This document shows, piece after piece, positions 9,654-18,286 of a stretch of DNA of 64,000 nucleotides. This DNA is from CAZUYC01 sp964624475. Its GTDB lineage: Bacteria > Myxococcota_A > UBA9160 > SMWR01. The position numbers were made by a program, and so were the translations under genes. Under the pieces are notes generated by a model. The model worked only from the letters and a program-made list of their open reading frames with translations. It made no database searches and was not told where the DNA came from. Every line of letters begins with the position of its first letter. The stretch's first letter is position 1. Location: NCBI GenBank assembly GCA_964624475.1, contig CAZUYC010000133.1:13069-77068 (forward strand), written 5' to 3'.

Positions 9654-11170
9654 CGCGCGAGCTGGCGCTGGTCGGGGCCGTCGCCGTCCTCTCCGGCCTA
9701 GGGTCCTACTACGCGACCGGCGAGCTCGCGGCCTTCGGCGCCGTGAACCTGGCGCTCGGCGCGGCGGCGCTGCTCGCCGCGCTCGCCGCCGGTGCGCGCG
9801 GGCTGCGCCGGGTCGGGAGCCCCCCCGCGCGCCGGCTCGTCGCGCGCGGCGCGCTGCGGATCGCGCTCGCCTGCCTGCTCGCCGCCGGCCTCGAGCGCGC
9901 GGCCGCCCGAGCGGAGCTTCGCCTCGACTGGACCTTCGAGCGGCGCTTCGAGGTCTCGCCGGCCACGCGCAAGGTCCTGCACGAGCTCCCCGGGCCCGCC
10001 CTGGCGATCCTCTTCTACGATCCGCTCGATCCGCGCCGCCGGCAGACGAAGCTCCTGCTCGAGAGCCTCGCGCGCGAGGGCCCGCTGCGCGTCCGCGAGC
10101 TGGCGCTCGACGTGGCGGAGGAGGAGGCCGACCGCTACGCGGTGGCCGACTCGAACGCCGTGGTCCTCGTCGTGGGCGATCGCTTCGAGACCGTCGAGCG
10201 GCCCAGCGAGGGGGCGATCTACGAGGCGCTCTATCGGCTGCGCGAGCGGAGGCTCGGGACCCTGCTCTTCCTGACCGGCGAGGGCGAGGGCAACCTCGAG
10301 CGCAGGGATGAGCTCGGCTACTCCGGGCTCGCCGCCGCGCTCTCGACCGAGGGCTACGAGCTCCGCAGCGCGGCCTCGGCGGGGCTCGCCGAGGTGCCCG
10401 CGGGCGTGGACGCGGTGGTGGTGCTCGCGCCGCGGCGGCGCCTGCTGCCGGGCGCGATCGACGCGCTGCGCGCGTACCTGCAGGGCGGCGGGCGCCTCGT
10501 GGCGCTCGTCGAGCCCGGGGTCGAATCGGGCCTCGAGGAGCTGCTGGCGGAGTTCGGGATGCAGAGCCCCGACGCCGTCGTGGTGGACCCCGTCTCCGCG
10601 GCGCTGGAGGAGGAGGTGCGCGGCATCTCGCCCCTGATCCACAACTACGAGTCGCACCCCGCGACCCGCGGGCTCGACTCGAGCCGCACGACGATCTTCC
10701 ACGGCGCGCGCGCCTTCGCGCTGAGCCGTCCGCGCGTCGAGGACCGGGTGCAGCGGACGGCCCTCTCGAGCCCGCGCGCCTGGCTCTCGCGCGACCTGGG
10801 CCTGCTGCGCGCGCGGGGCGGCGATCCGCCCGAGCCGGACGGGAGCCCGCAGGGCTACCAGGCGCTCGCCGCGGTCGGCCGCTACCGGCGCGGGGGGGGC
10901 GAGACGCGCATCGCCGTCTTCGGCGACGCCGACTTCGCCTCGAACCGCTACCTGCGCGCGCTCTACAACCTCGATCTGGTGCTGAACGCCGTGCACTGGG
11001 CCGCGGAACGGGAGCCCGAGATCACGCTGCGACCGAAGGTCACGACCCCGCTCAACTTCCCCGTCCCGCTCGGGAACACCGTGCGGGCGTTCTACGGGGT
11101 GGGATTGCTGGTCCCGGAGCTCTTGCTGATCGCCGGCGGCCTGGTCTGGCTCCGGCGCCGGTCTGCGTGA
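9650..11170 (+). CDS. GldG-like ABC transporter auxiliary protein
   Basis: A 506-residue protein with two N-terminal membrane segments, a large extracytoplasmic domain from about residue 100 to 470, and one C-terminal helix (LLVPELLLIAGGLVWLRRRS). This is the layout of the GldG / ABC-type uncharacterised transport (DUF4350-like) family. Family-like stretches include TLLFLTGEGEGNLERRD, a GATase-like fold segment (DAVVVLAPRRRLLPGAIDAL), and the closing FGDADFASNRYL motif. GTG start overlapping the permease stop. It probably works with the two preceding subunits in moving or anchoring an envelope component. Its end converges on exbD across a repeat-filled gap. Confidence 0.88.
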   Translation: MTRELALVGAVAVLSGLGSYYATGELAAFGAVNLALGAAALLAALAAGARGLRRVGSPPARRLVARGALRIALACLLAAGLERAAARAELRLDWTFERRFEVSPATRKVLHELPGPALAILFYDPLDPRRRQTKLLLESLAREGPLRVRELALDVAEEEADRYAVADSNAVVLVVGDRFETVERPSEGAIYEALYRLRERRLGTLLFLTGEGEGNLERRDELGYSGLAAALSTEGYELRSAASAGLAEVPAGVDAVVVLAPRRRLLPGAIDALRAYLQGGGRLVALVEPGVESGLEELLAEFGMQSPDAVVVDPVSAALEEEVRGISPLIHNYESHPATRGLDSSRTTIFHGARAFALSRPRVEDRVQRTALSSPRAWLSRDLGLLRARGGDPPEPDGSPQGYQALAAVGRYRRGGGETRIAVFGDADFASNRYLRALYNLDLVLNAVHWAAEREPEITLRPKVTTPLNFPVPLGNTVRAFYGVGLLVPELLLIAGGLVWLRRRSA

Positions 11171-11247
11171 GGGCGGGGTTTCAGCGGGCGGGCTCGATGC
11201 GCGGGCTTCCGAGGACGTCTGGGAGGGGGGGGAGAGAGACTTTCCTC

Positions 11248-11471
11248 ATTTACTCCGCTCGGCTGCGCCTCGCTGCGCGCTCCGCGCTGCCGCGCTCCGC
11301 TTGCGAAGAGCCCGGCCGGAAGGTGATCTGGATGGTGCGGGGCATTGCCTATGCCCGGGTCGCGTCGCAGGCAATCCCCCGCATCACCGGGGGCGGCGTT
11401 CCGGAAAGCGCTTCGCAAGCGAGGCGCGGCAGCGCCTCGCGCGCAGCGAGCCGCAGGCGAGCGGAGTAAAA
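11248..11471. repeat. 224-bp foldback (REPIN/MITE-like) element of the intergenic repeat family
   Basis: The element begins ATTTACTCCGCTCGGCTGCG and ends with the near-complement ...GCGAGCGGAGTAAAAT. The two outer arms, about 60 bp each, are inverted copies differing at roughly seven positions by eye. Each arm is a copy of the repeat found throughout the window. The ~100 bp between is itself folded back (CCGGAAGGTGA..., GGTGCGGGGCATTGCCT against AGGCAATCCCCCGCATCACC, ...TTCCGG). The whole unit could form one long hairpin. It fills the convergent gap between the GldG-like gene and exbD. No target duplication is obvious and no transposase is present. The flanks (11171-11247, 11472-11515) hold nothing else I can name. 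Confidence 0.8.
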
Positions 11472-11515
11472 TCGGGCCGGCCCCTCCCAGGGCGCCCCCG
11501 ACCCCGCAAGCCCCC

Positions 11516-11947
11516 CTATCCCTTTTTATCCGGGGGCTTCGTGGCCAGCGCGATGCCGGTGGCGCCGGCCTGCTGCGCGAGGTCGAGGATGTTCACGGCC
11601 TTGCCGAGCAGCACCTTGCGGTCGCCGCGCAGGATCACGAGCTTCTCGCGCGTGTCGGAGAGCGCCTTCTGGAGCGCCGCGTAGAGGTTGGCCTCGCCCG
11701 TGGGCTCGTCGTTCACGAGCATCGAGCCGTCCTCCATCACGGTCACCGTGACGCCCTGGGGCGTCGTCTCGCTCACCTCGGCGCCGGGGAGGTCGACCTG
11801 CTTGCTCTGGTTGGCGACCACCGAGCTCGTCACCATGAAGATGATCAAGAGGACGAGGAACACGTCCGTGAGCGGCGTGATGTTGATCTCGGCAACGACC
11901 CCGTCGTCGGGGTTCTCCTCGTCAGCGGGCCGGAACGAAGTCGCCAC
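11516..11947 (-). CDS. exbD: ExbD/TolR-family proton-channel subunit
   Basis: A 143-residue biopolymer transport protein with one N-terminal membrane helix and a periplasmic domain. The key motif INITPLTDVFLVLLIIFMVT is present with the essential membrane Asp at D28. The GTG at 11947 is chosen because GGAGG lies about six bases upstream. A longer ATG start at 11971 would overlap exbB by 50 bases instead of 26. With ExbB it forms the proton-driven motor that energises a TonB- or TolA-type protein, and a TonB-like gene starts divergently 0.3 kb away. The periplasmic part ends LATKPPDKKG. Confidence 0.92.
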   Translation of the reverse strand: MATSFRPADEENPDDGVVAEINITPLTDVFLVLLIIFMVTSSVVANQSKQVDLPGAEVSETTPQGVTVTVMEDGSMLVNDEPTGEANLYAALQKALSDTREKLVILRGDRKVLLGKAVNILDLAQQAGATGIALATKPPDKKG

Positions 11948-12599
11948 GGGGGGCCTCCGCGGGCGCCGCATCGCCGGCCGCCTCGACGTAGAGGAGCGCC
12001 TGCACGAAGCGCTCGCAGGCCCGGGCGTAGGTCGCCGCGATGGCGCCGACCCGGACCTGGAGATAGTTGAAGAAGAGCAGCGCGATGATCGCCACGAAGA
12101 GGCCCGCCGCGGTGGCGACGAGCGCCTCGGAGATGCCCGCGGCCACCACCTCGAAGCCGCCCGCGCCGTGCTCGGCCATGTCCTGGAACGCGCGGATGAT
12201 GCCGACCACGGTGCCGAAGAGGCCGATGTAGGGGGCGAGCGAGCCGATCGTGCCGACGATCCAGAGGCGGCGCTTGAGGCCCGACGCGGCCTCCTGGCGC
12301 GAGGTCGCGATCACGCGCTCGAGGTCCTCGAGCGCGATGTTCCGCCAGCGCATCGCCTCGAGGAAGATCTTCGCGATCGGCGCCTTCGAGGCCTCGCAGA
12401 GGCCGCGGGCCCCGGCGAGGTCGCGCCGCACGAGCTTCTCGATCGTGTCCTCCGTCAGCTTGCGCGTGCCGCGGTCGATCCCGCGGAAGCGCCACATCCG
12501 CTCGAAGAGGATCCACAGCGCGAGGATCGAGCCGAGCCCGAGCGGATAGACCGTGAGGCCCCCCTGGTTGAGAAGCTCCAGGATCATCTTGGCGTCCAA
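11922..12599 (-). CDS. exbB: ExbB/TolQ/MotA-family proton-channel protein
   Basis: A 225-residue inner-membrane protein with three helices: near residues 16-34 (YPLGLGSILALWILFER), then the conserved block SLAPYIGLFGTVVGIIRAFQ, then EALVATAAGLFVAIIALLFF. This is the proton-channel signature of the family. The TTG at 12599 is preferred because GAGGGGG lies six bases upstream. An ATG at 12587 would remove four residues and lacks a ribosome site. Its end overlaps exbD, so the two are one operon. It acts with ExbD and probably the divergent TonB-like protein to pass proton-motive energy to the outer membrane. Confidence 0.93.
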   Translation of the reverse strand: MDAKMILELLNQGGLTVYPLGLGSILALWILFERMWRFRGIDRGTRKLTEDTIEKLVRRDLAGARGLCEASKAPIAKIFLEAMRWRNIALEDLERVIATSRQEAASGLKRRLWIVGTIGSLAPYIGLFGTVVGIIRAFQDMAEHGAGGFEVVAAGISEALVATAAGLFVAIIALLFFNYLQVRVGAIAATYARACERFVQALLYVEAAGDAAPAEAPRGDFVPAR

Positions 12600-12929
12600 T
12601 GTGAACCCCCTCGTTCCGGCCCGGACCGGCCGGCCAGCGGCCATCGCCGGTGAGTAGCCCGTTCCTCGCCGGAAGTTACCGGATCGGGTCGGCTGCAGCA
12701 CCGGCGGCGGCGGCGCGTTGACCCCCCGCAGGCCGCTGGTTACGCTCTTCGGCCGGGGTGGGCTTCAGTCACCCTTTCGTCGGACCGAGCCTCTCACCTT
12801 ACCGGAGCCAGCGCACAGAGCGTGAAGGGGCGGAAAACGGCTCCGAGTCGCGCGGGGATCGGCCGATGAGAGCGGGGACGCGCCGGGGGCGCCGGCGCGG
12901 CGGGTAGGCGAGAGGTTGGACGCGAGCGC
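12600..12929. other. Divergent control region between exbB and the TonB-like gene
   Basis: 330 bp without a gene. It must hold the promoters for both directions. One plus-strand candidate is listed separately. I see no strong operator palindrome. A GGCGGCGGCGGCG run lies at about 12703-12715. Confidence 0.6.
12718..12746 (+). promoter_or_regulatory. Candidate sigma-70-type promoter for the TonB-like gene
   Basis: TTGACC, 17 bases, TACGCT. The -35 box matches five of six consensus bases and the -10 box three of six. It sits 184 bp upstream of the predicted start. This is weak evidence in GC-rich DNA. Confidence 0.3.
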
Positions 12930-14069
12930 ATGAGCGATCGGTTGCACCGGCGCGCGAAGCGCCGCAGTCCCATGCGAAGCCACCGGGCGGGGGCGGCCTT
13001 CGAGTCGCCGGCCCTCGGGGGAGCCGCGGCCCTCGAGTTCCCCGGGCTCTCGCTCGGCGAGCCGGAGGACCGCCGGCGGACGATCGTCTCGGGGTCGCTC
13101 GCCGCGGGGATCCACTTCGGCGCGCTCGGTCTGCTCCTCCTGATCGCGAGCCTCGCCCCCGTGATCGAAGAGCAGCTGATCCCCGTCCAGATCCTGAAGG
13201 AGCAGAAGCCCGACGAGCCGGCCCCGGCGCCGAAGGCGCTCGCCGAGCGGCGCTCGGCCGTCTACGCCCCGGCCGTGCAGTCGATCCAGCCCCAGGTGAT
13301 CAACCCGCGGGTGATCGCCGAAGCGGCCCCCGCGGTCTCCGCCGAGGCGCTCCAGATGGACGCGGTGAGCTCGGTCGCGGCTCCGACGCAGATCAGCCGC
13401 AGCGCGACCGTGGTCGAGCGCGTCTCGGCGGTGAACTCGATCGTCGCCGCCCGGGCCTCCGCCGTGGACGTGAAGGCCGTCGGGGGCTCGGCCGTGCGCG
13501 GCCCCATCCAGGTGCAGGGCCCGGTCGGGCCCTCGGTCGGACCCCGCCAGGTGGCCGTGGCGACCGGGGCTCCGACCATGGGCACCGGCACGCTCGCGAT
13601 CGGCTCGGGCTCCTCCGTGAAGGAGGGGGTCGTGACGGGCCGCGACGTGCTCGGCTCGCCCGAGGGCGCGCCGCTCGTGAGCATCGACACGAGCGTCGGC
13701 GACGGGAACCTGCGCGGCAGCGGCGGCGAGGGCTCGAGCGTGCTCGCCCGCGGCAGCGAGACCGCCAACGAGTGCCTGGGCCGGAGCGAGGTCCAGGCGT
13801 ACCTCGAAGAGGTCGAGACGCGGACGATCTCGCGCTGGGTGCTCCCGCCGGGCGTCAAGGCGGACCAGAAGGTGACGCTCCAGTTCAAGCTCGACGTCGC
13901 CGGCTCCGCGACCAGCGTCTCCCTCAAGCGGGCCAGCGACAACGCGCTCGGCGCGAGCGCCGTCGACGCCCTGCGCGCCGCGGCTCCGTTCCCGCCGATG
14001 CCCGATGCGGCGCGCTGCCTCGCGATGGTCCCGATCACCGCCACCTTCTCCAACCCTCGTGCCGGGTAG
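12930..14069 (+). CDS. TonB/TolA-like energy-transducing protein
   Basis: 379 residues: a basic cytoplasmic N-terminus (~50 residues), one membrane helix at about 52-78 (SLAAGIHFGALGLLLLIASL), a long low-complexity periplasmic linker rich in Ala, Val, Gly, Ser and Pro, and a C-terminal TonB/TolA-type domain at about 280-375 (YLEEVETRTISRWVLPPGVK, then VTLQFKLDVAGS, then AAAPFPPMP). This is the plan of proteins that span the periplasm and are driven by ExbB/ExbD, encoded divergently just upstream. The GTG start of the giant repeat protein lies inside its last codons, so the two are translationally coupled. Whether it contacts a TonB-dependent receptor cannot be told; none is in the window. Confidence 0.82.
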   Translation: MSDRLHRRAKRRSPMRSHRAGAAFESPALGGAAALEFPGLSLGEPEDRRRTIVSGSLAAGIHFGALGLLLLIASLAPVIEEQLIPVQILKEQKPDEPAPAPKALAERRSAVYAPAVQSIQPQVINPRVIAEAAPAVSAEALQMDAVSSVAAPTQISRSATVVERVSAVNSIVAARASAVDVKAVGGSAVRGPIQVQGPVGPSVGPRQVAVATGAPTMGTGTLAIGSGSSVKEGVVTGRDVLGSPEGAPLVSIDTSVGDGNLRGSGGEGSSVLARGSETANECLGRSEVQAYLEEVETRTISRWVLPPGVKADQKVTLQFKLDVAGSATSVSLKRASDNALGASAVDALRAAAPFPPMPDAARCLAMVPITATFSNPRAG

Positions 14070-17000
14070 GAGCTTTCGCCTCGTCCCGCTCCTCGCGCTG
14101 CTCGCCGCCGGCACCGCTCGCGCGCAGCCGAGCTGCCCCGCCATCGACCTGCGCTACGACGAGGCCGAGAACATTTCCGAGAAGCGGACGGACAAGAACA
14201 AGGACTGCCGCCCGGACGAGATCGTCTACTACGCCGGGGGCAAGCCCGAGCGCGCCGAGGGCGACACGGACTTCGACGGCAAGGTCGACTTCTGGACCTT
14301 CTTCGAGGCCGACGGCAAGACCTTCGGCCGCCAGGAGCAGGACACCAACCAGGACGCCAAGGCCGACCGCTGGATCCAGTTCCGCTTCGGCAAGCGCACC
14401 ACCCAGCTCGACGACCGCAACGCCGACGGCCGCCCCGACTCGACCCTCTTCTACGACGGCGAGAGCCCCACCCAGCTCGAGGAGGACACGAACCTCGACG
14501 GCGAGAACGACCAGTGGATCACCTACCGCGACGGCAAGACCGCGATCGTCGAGCAGGACCGCGACTTCGACGGCGAGAAGGACCTGCGCGCCGACCTCGA
14601 GCCCGACGGCACCAAGCGGCTCGAGCACCAGGACACGAACCAGGACGGGAAATACGACGTCGCGATCCACTTCGAAAAGGGCGAGAAGGTCCGCATCGAG
14701 GAGGACACCAACGCCGACGAGAAGCCCGACGTGGTGACGCACACGCGCGGCGAGGAGATCCTGCGCCGCGAGGCGGACAGCGACCACGATGGGCGCCTCG
14801 AGAGCGTCGCCTTCTTCGAGAAGGGCAAGGAGCGCCGCCAGACCCGCGACCAGGACGGCGACGGCCGCGAGGAGCTCGTGATCCTCCTCGACGACCAGGG
14901 CCGCAAGACCCGGGAGGAGGCCGACGCGAACCAGGACGGGCGCCGCGAGCTCGTGCGCCTCTTCGAGGACGGCAAGCGGGTGCGCGAGGAGGAGGACCGG
15001 GAAGGCGACGGCCAGCCCGACGTCGTGACCCGCTACGACGGCGACACCCCGCTGCGCCGCGAGGCCGACACCAACGGCAACGGCAAGCCCGACACCTTCG
15101 TCGACTTCCGCGCCGGCAAGAAGGCCGCGCAGCAGGAGGACCGCGACGGCGACGGCGCGACCGACGCCCGCTACGCCTTCGACGACGAGGAACGCGTGGT
15201 CCTCGAGGAGCTCGACGAGGACAAGGACGGCCGCTTCGAGCTGGTGAGCGCCTCCGCAGCCGGCCAGCTCGAGCAGCGGACGCTCCTCGCCGGCTCCGGG
15301 AAGCCCGAGCGCACCGAGTTCTTCGAGAAGGGGACGCTCGCGCGCAGCGAGCTCGACGAGAACGGGGACGGCCGGGTCGACCTCTGGAACTGGCACGCCC
15401 CCGACGGCTCGCTCGTGCGCCAGGAGCAGGACGCCGACCACGACGCCCGGGCCGACACCTGGGTCGACATGGATGCGCAGACGCACAAGGAGCTCGCGGT
15501 CCGGCGCGACGCGAACGGCGACGGCAAGGTCGACAGCTGGCGCCGCAACGACCGCGAGGGCGAGCCCCAGAAGCTCGAGGAGGACCGCAACCGCGACGAC
15601 AAGCCGGACCGCAGCGTGCTCTTCGCCGGGGGCAAGCCCGCGCGCTTCGAGGAGGACACCGACTTCGACGGAAAGCCGGACCTGCGCGGAGAGCTCGACC
15701 CCGAAGGCCAACCGAGCCGCGAGGAGCGCGACACCAACGCGGACGGCAGCTTCGACCTCGTCGTCGTCTACGAGGGCGGGGAGAAGGTCCGCGAAGAGCG
15801 CGACACGCGCGGCGACGCCAAGCCGGACGTGGTGACGACCTTCCGCGCCGGGAGCACCGTCCGCCAGGAGCAGGACGCCGACGGGGACGGGCGCTTCGAC
15901 TCCGTCCTCGATTTCGCCGGGGGCCGCCAGCAGAGCCAGTCGCGCGATACGAATGCGGACGGCAAGCCCGATGCCGTCGTCTTCTTCGACGACCAGGAGC
16001 GCCCCGCCCGCGAGGAGATCGACAAGAACGGCGACGGCCGCCCCGACGTCGTGAAGCGCTACGCGGCGGGAGTGCTCGTGCGCGAGGAGACCGACGAGGA
16101 CAAGGACGGCCGCCTCGAGCTGGTGACGATCCTCGAGAACGAACAGCCCGTGCGCTCCGAGGCCGACCTCGACGGCGACGGGCGCGCGGACGTGCTCGTG
16201 CACTACCGCGCGGGCCGGAAGGAGCGCCAGGAGGAGGACCGCAACCGCGACGGCCGCCCCGACGTGGTGACCGCCTTCGACGAGGCCGAGCGTCCGCTGC
16301 GCGTCGACGAGGACACGGACGCCAACGGGACGCTCGAGATGGCGACCTTCTTCGCGGCCGGCGAGAAGGAGCGCACCGAGAAGGACCGCAACGGCGACGG
16401 CAAGGCCGACGTCTTCGCCTGGTACCAGGGCGGGAAGATCGCCCGCCAGGAGGAGGACTCGAACTTCGACGGCACGATCGACGCGCGCAGCCGCTCGGGC
16501 GAGAAGGGGACGCAGGTCCAGGAGGCGGACACGAGCGGCGACGGGAAGGTCGACACCTGGATCACGACCGACGAGAAGGGCCAGGTGCTGCGCAAGGACG
16601 AGGACCGCAGCGGCGACGGCCGGCCGGATCTCAGCGCCTGGTTCGAGCAGGGCCGGCTCGCCCGCCTCGAGCAGGACAGCCAGGGCCGCGGCTGCGTCGA
16701 CCTGGCGCAGTGGTTCGACGCGCAGGAGCGCGTGAGCGCCGAGCACCGCGACGAGAGCGGCGACTGCAAAGTCGACGCCTGGCTCTACTTCGAGGGCGGC
16801 CACCTCGTGCGCCAGGGCCAGGACACCAAGGGCCAGGGGCGGCCCGACGTGCTGAACCACGTCGACGCGCAGGGCCAAGTCACCGTCCAGGAGGTGGCGA
16901 GCAACGGCAGGAATCCCGACAAGAAGCTCTTCCTCGGCTCCGGCGGCGCCGTGGTGGCCCAGTGCGTGCTCTCGCAGGACGGCAAGCGCCTGAACGCCCG

Positions 17001-17325
17001 CGCGCTCGTCGACGACGGCAACGTGAGCGAGGTGCTGATCGACTCGAGCGGCACGGGCGTGGCCGACACGCGGCAGGTGCTGCGCGGCGGGCAGCTCGTG
17101 GAGCTCCACGCCGACACGAACGGCGACACGAAGCCGGACGTGGTCCAGTACTTCGCCGGCGAGACGGTCCGGCAGCAGGACGAGGACACGAACTTCGACG
17201 GCCTGGTCGACCAGCGCTTCCAGGGCGAGAAGCCCGTGAGCGTGGCGGCGAACACGAAGCTCGCCGGGGAGCCCTTCGGCAAGCTCGGCTGCGGCACCTT
17301 CCACGCGTTCTGGCGCAAGCGTTAG
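14059..17325 (+). CDS. Giant secreted acidic repeat protein, about 42 calcium-loop-like DxDxDG repeats
   Basis: 1088 residues. A signal peptide (LVPLLALLAAGTARA, cut before QPSCP) is followed almost entirely by ~22-26-residue repeats. Each opens with an acidic loop such as EDTNLDGENDQW, RDQDGDGREELV or KDRNGDGKADVF and continues with a beta-strand-like segment and a charged tail ending in E. By eye there are about 42 units between residues ~30 and 1065. The D-x-[DN]-x-DG-x-x-[DE] loop is the calcium-binding pattern seen in EF-hand, dockerin and thrombospondin-3 repeats. Several loops are degenerate (for example SQGRGCVD, ASNGRNPD). The last ~24 residues (LGCGTFHAFWRKR) are not repetitive. The GTG start overlaps the TonB-like gene by 11 bases. 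Probably a periplasmic or surface calcium-binding rod; no enzyme domain is seen. I do not recognise a named family of this size. Confidence 0.85.
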   Translation: MPGRSFRLVPLLALLAAGTARAQPSCPAIDLRYDEAENISEKRTDKNKDCRPDEIVYYAGGKPERAEGDTDFDGKVDFWTFFEADGKTFGRQEQDTNQDAKADRWIQFRFGKRTTQLDDRNADGRPDSTLFYDGESPTQLEEDTNLDGENDQWITYRDGKTAIVEQDRDFDGEKDLRADLEPDGTKRLEHQDTNQDGKYDVAIHFEKGEKVRIEEDTNADEKPDVVTHTRGEEILRREADSDHDGRLESVAFFEKGKERRQTRDQDGDGREELVILLDDQGRKTREEADANQDGRRELVRLFEDGKRVREEEDREGDGQPDVVTRYDGDTPLRREADTNGNGKPDTFVDFRAGKKAAQQEDRDGDGATDARYAFDDEERVVLEELDEDKDGRFELVSASAAGQLEQRTLLAGSGKPERTEFFEKGTLARSELDENGDGRVDLWNWHAPDGSLVRQEQDADHDARADTWVDMDAQTHKELAVRRDANGDGKVDSWRRNDREGEPQKLEEDRNRDDKPDRSVLFAGGKPARFEEDTDFDGKPDLRGELDPEGQPSREERDTNADGSFDLVVVYEGGEKVREERDTRGDAKPDVVTTFRAGSTVRQEQDADGDGRFDSVLDFAGGRQQSQSRDTNADGKPDAVVFFDDQERPAREEIDKNGDGRPDVVKRYAAGVLVREETDEDKDGRLELVTILENEQPVRSEADLDGDGRADVLVHYRAGRKERQEEDRNRDGRPDVVTAFDEAERPLRVDEDTDANGTLEMATFFAAGEKERTEKDRNGDGKADVFAWYQGGKIARQEEDSNFDGTIDARSRSGEKGTQVQEADTSGDGKVDTWITTDEKGQVLRKDEDRSGDGRPDLSAWFEQGRLARLEQDSQGRGCVDLAQWFDAQERVSAEHRDESGDCKVDAWLYFEGGHLVRQGQDTKGQGRPDVLNHVDAQGQVTVQEVASNGRNPDKKLFLGSGGAVVAQCVLSQDGKRLNARALVDDGNVSEVLIDSSGTGVADTRQVLRGGQLVELHADTNGDTKPDVVQYFAGETVRQQDEDTNFDGLVDQRFQGEKPVSVAANTKLAGEPFGKLGCGTFHAFWRKR

Positions 17326-17347
17326 GCCGGGAGGGCCGCGGCTCGCC

Positions 17348-18277
17348 ATGCTCCGCGCCGCCGCCCTGTGGCTCTGCCTGATCCCCGCCGCCGCCGCGGC
17401 GCGCACCGTCGCCTCGCTCGACACGCCGGGCTACGCGCAGGCCGTGGCGATCGAGGGCGACCGCGCCTACGTCGCCGACGGCGACCGCGGGCTCCTCGTC
17501 GTCGACGTGTCGAAGCCGGGGGCGCCCGCGATCCTGGGCGCCCTCGACACGCCGGGCTTCGCCTGGGACGTCGCGGTCTCGGGCGAGCGCGCCTACGTGG
17601 CCGACGGCTCGACGGGGCTGCGCATCGTCGACGTCGCGCACCCGCGCGCGCCGCGCGAGCTCGGCGTCTACGACACCGCGAACTTCGCCCTCGCCGTCGC
17701 GGTCGTGGGGGACGTGGCCTTCGTCGCCGACCGGCTCGCGGGCCTCCAGATCATCGACGTCGCGGACCCCGCGAAGCCGCGCCTGCTCGGCACGCTCGAC
17801 ACGCCGGGCGCGGTGCTCGACGTCGAGGTGCGCGGCCCGCTCGCCTTCCTCGCCGATGGCGACCGCGGCGTGCGCGTCGTCGACGTCTCCGATCCGCGGG
17901 CCCCGCGCCTGCTCGGCTCGGTCGACACGCCCGGCTCGGCGCTCGACGTCGAGGCGGCCGGCCCCGTCCTCTACGTCGCCGACCGGCTCGGCGGCGTCCG
18001 CATCCTCGACGTCTCCGACCCCGCCGCGCCGCGCGAGGCGGGCGCCTTCGACACCCGCGACTTCGTCCTCGGCGTCGCGGCGGACGGCCCGCGGATCTTC
18101 GCGGCGACGCGGGGCGCGGGCCTGCGCATCCTCGACGCCGGCGACCCCGCGCACCCGCGCCAGACCGGAGCGCTCGAGTCCGCCGGCGAGGCCTGGGCGG
18201 CCGAGCTCGCCGGGGACCTGCTCTTCGTCGCCGGAGGCTCCGCGGGCCTCCAGGTCCTCGACCCGGACACCCCCTGA
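17348..18277 (+). CDS. Secreted LVIVD-repeat seven-bladed beta-propeller protein
   Basis: 309 residues. A signal peptide (AAALWLCLIPAAAAA) precedes seven consecutive ~41-residue repeats with the pattern LDTPG...AxxVAV.GDxAYVADG..GLxxxDVSDPxxPxxLG. Examples are GLRIVDVAHPRAPRELG and GVRVVDVSDPRAPRLLG. This is the LVIVD repeat, which folds as propeller blades. Seven copies in a row account for the whole mature protein. Such proteins are exported and usually bind other surface proteins or sugars; no catalytic residues are evident. It starts 22 bp after the giant repeat protein in the same direction, so it probably belongs to the same operon. Confidence 0.9.
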   Translation: MLRAAALWLCLIPAAAAARTVASLDTPGYAQAVAIEGDRAYVADGDRGLLVVDVSKPGAPAILGALDTPGFAWDVAVSGERAYVADGSTGLRIVDVAHPRAPRELGVYDTANFALAVAVVGDVAFVADRLAGLQIIDVADPAKPRLLGTLDTPGAVLDVEVRGPLAFLADGDRGVRVVDVSDPRAPRLLGSVDTPGSALDVEAAGPVLYVADRLGGVRILDVSDPAAPREAGAFDTRDFVLGVAADGPRIFAATRGAGLRILDAGDPAHPRQTGALESAGEAWAAELAGDLLFVAGGSAGLQVLDPDTP

Positions 18278-18286
18278 GCGCGGGGG

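Noticed and set aside
14035..17424. A 1129-codon minus-strand open frame opposite the giant repeat protein, with a periodic VLVLV/ALLAxGL pattern
   Set aside because: The periodicity is the mirror of the DxDxDG repeats (GAC/GAG codons read back as GTC/CTC). No signal peptide or start context makes it more convincing than the sense frame.
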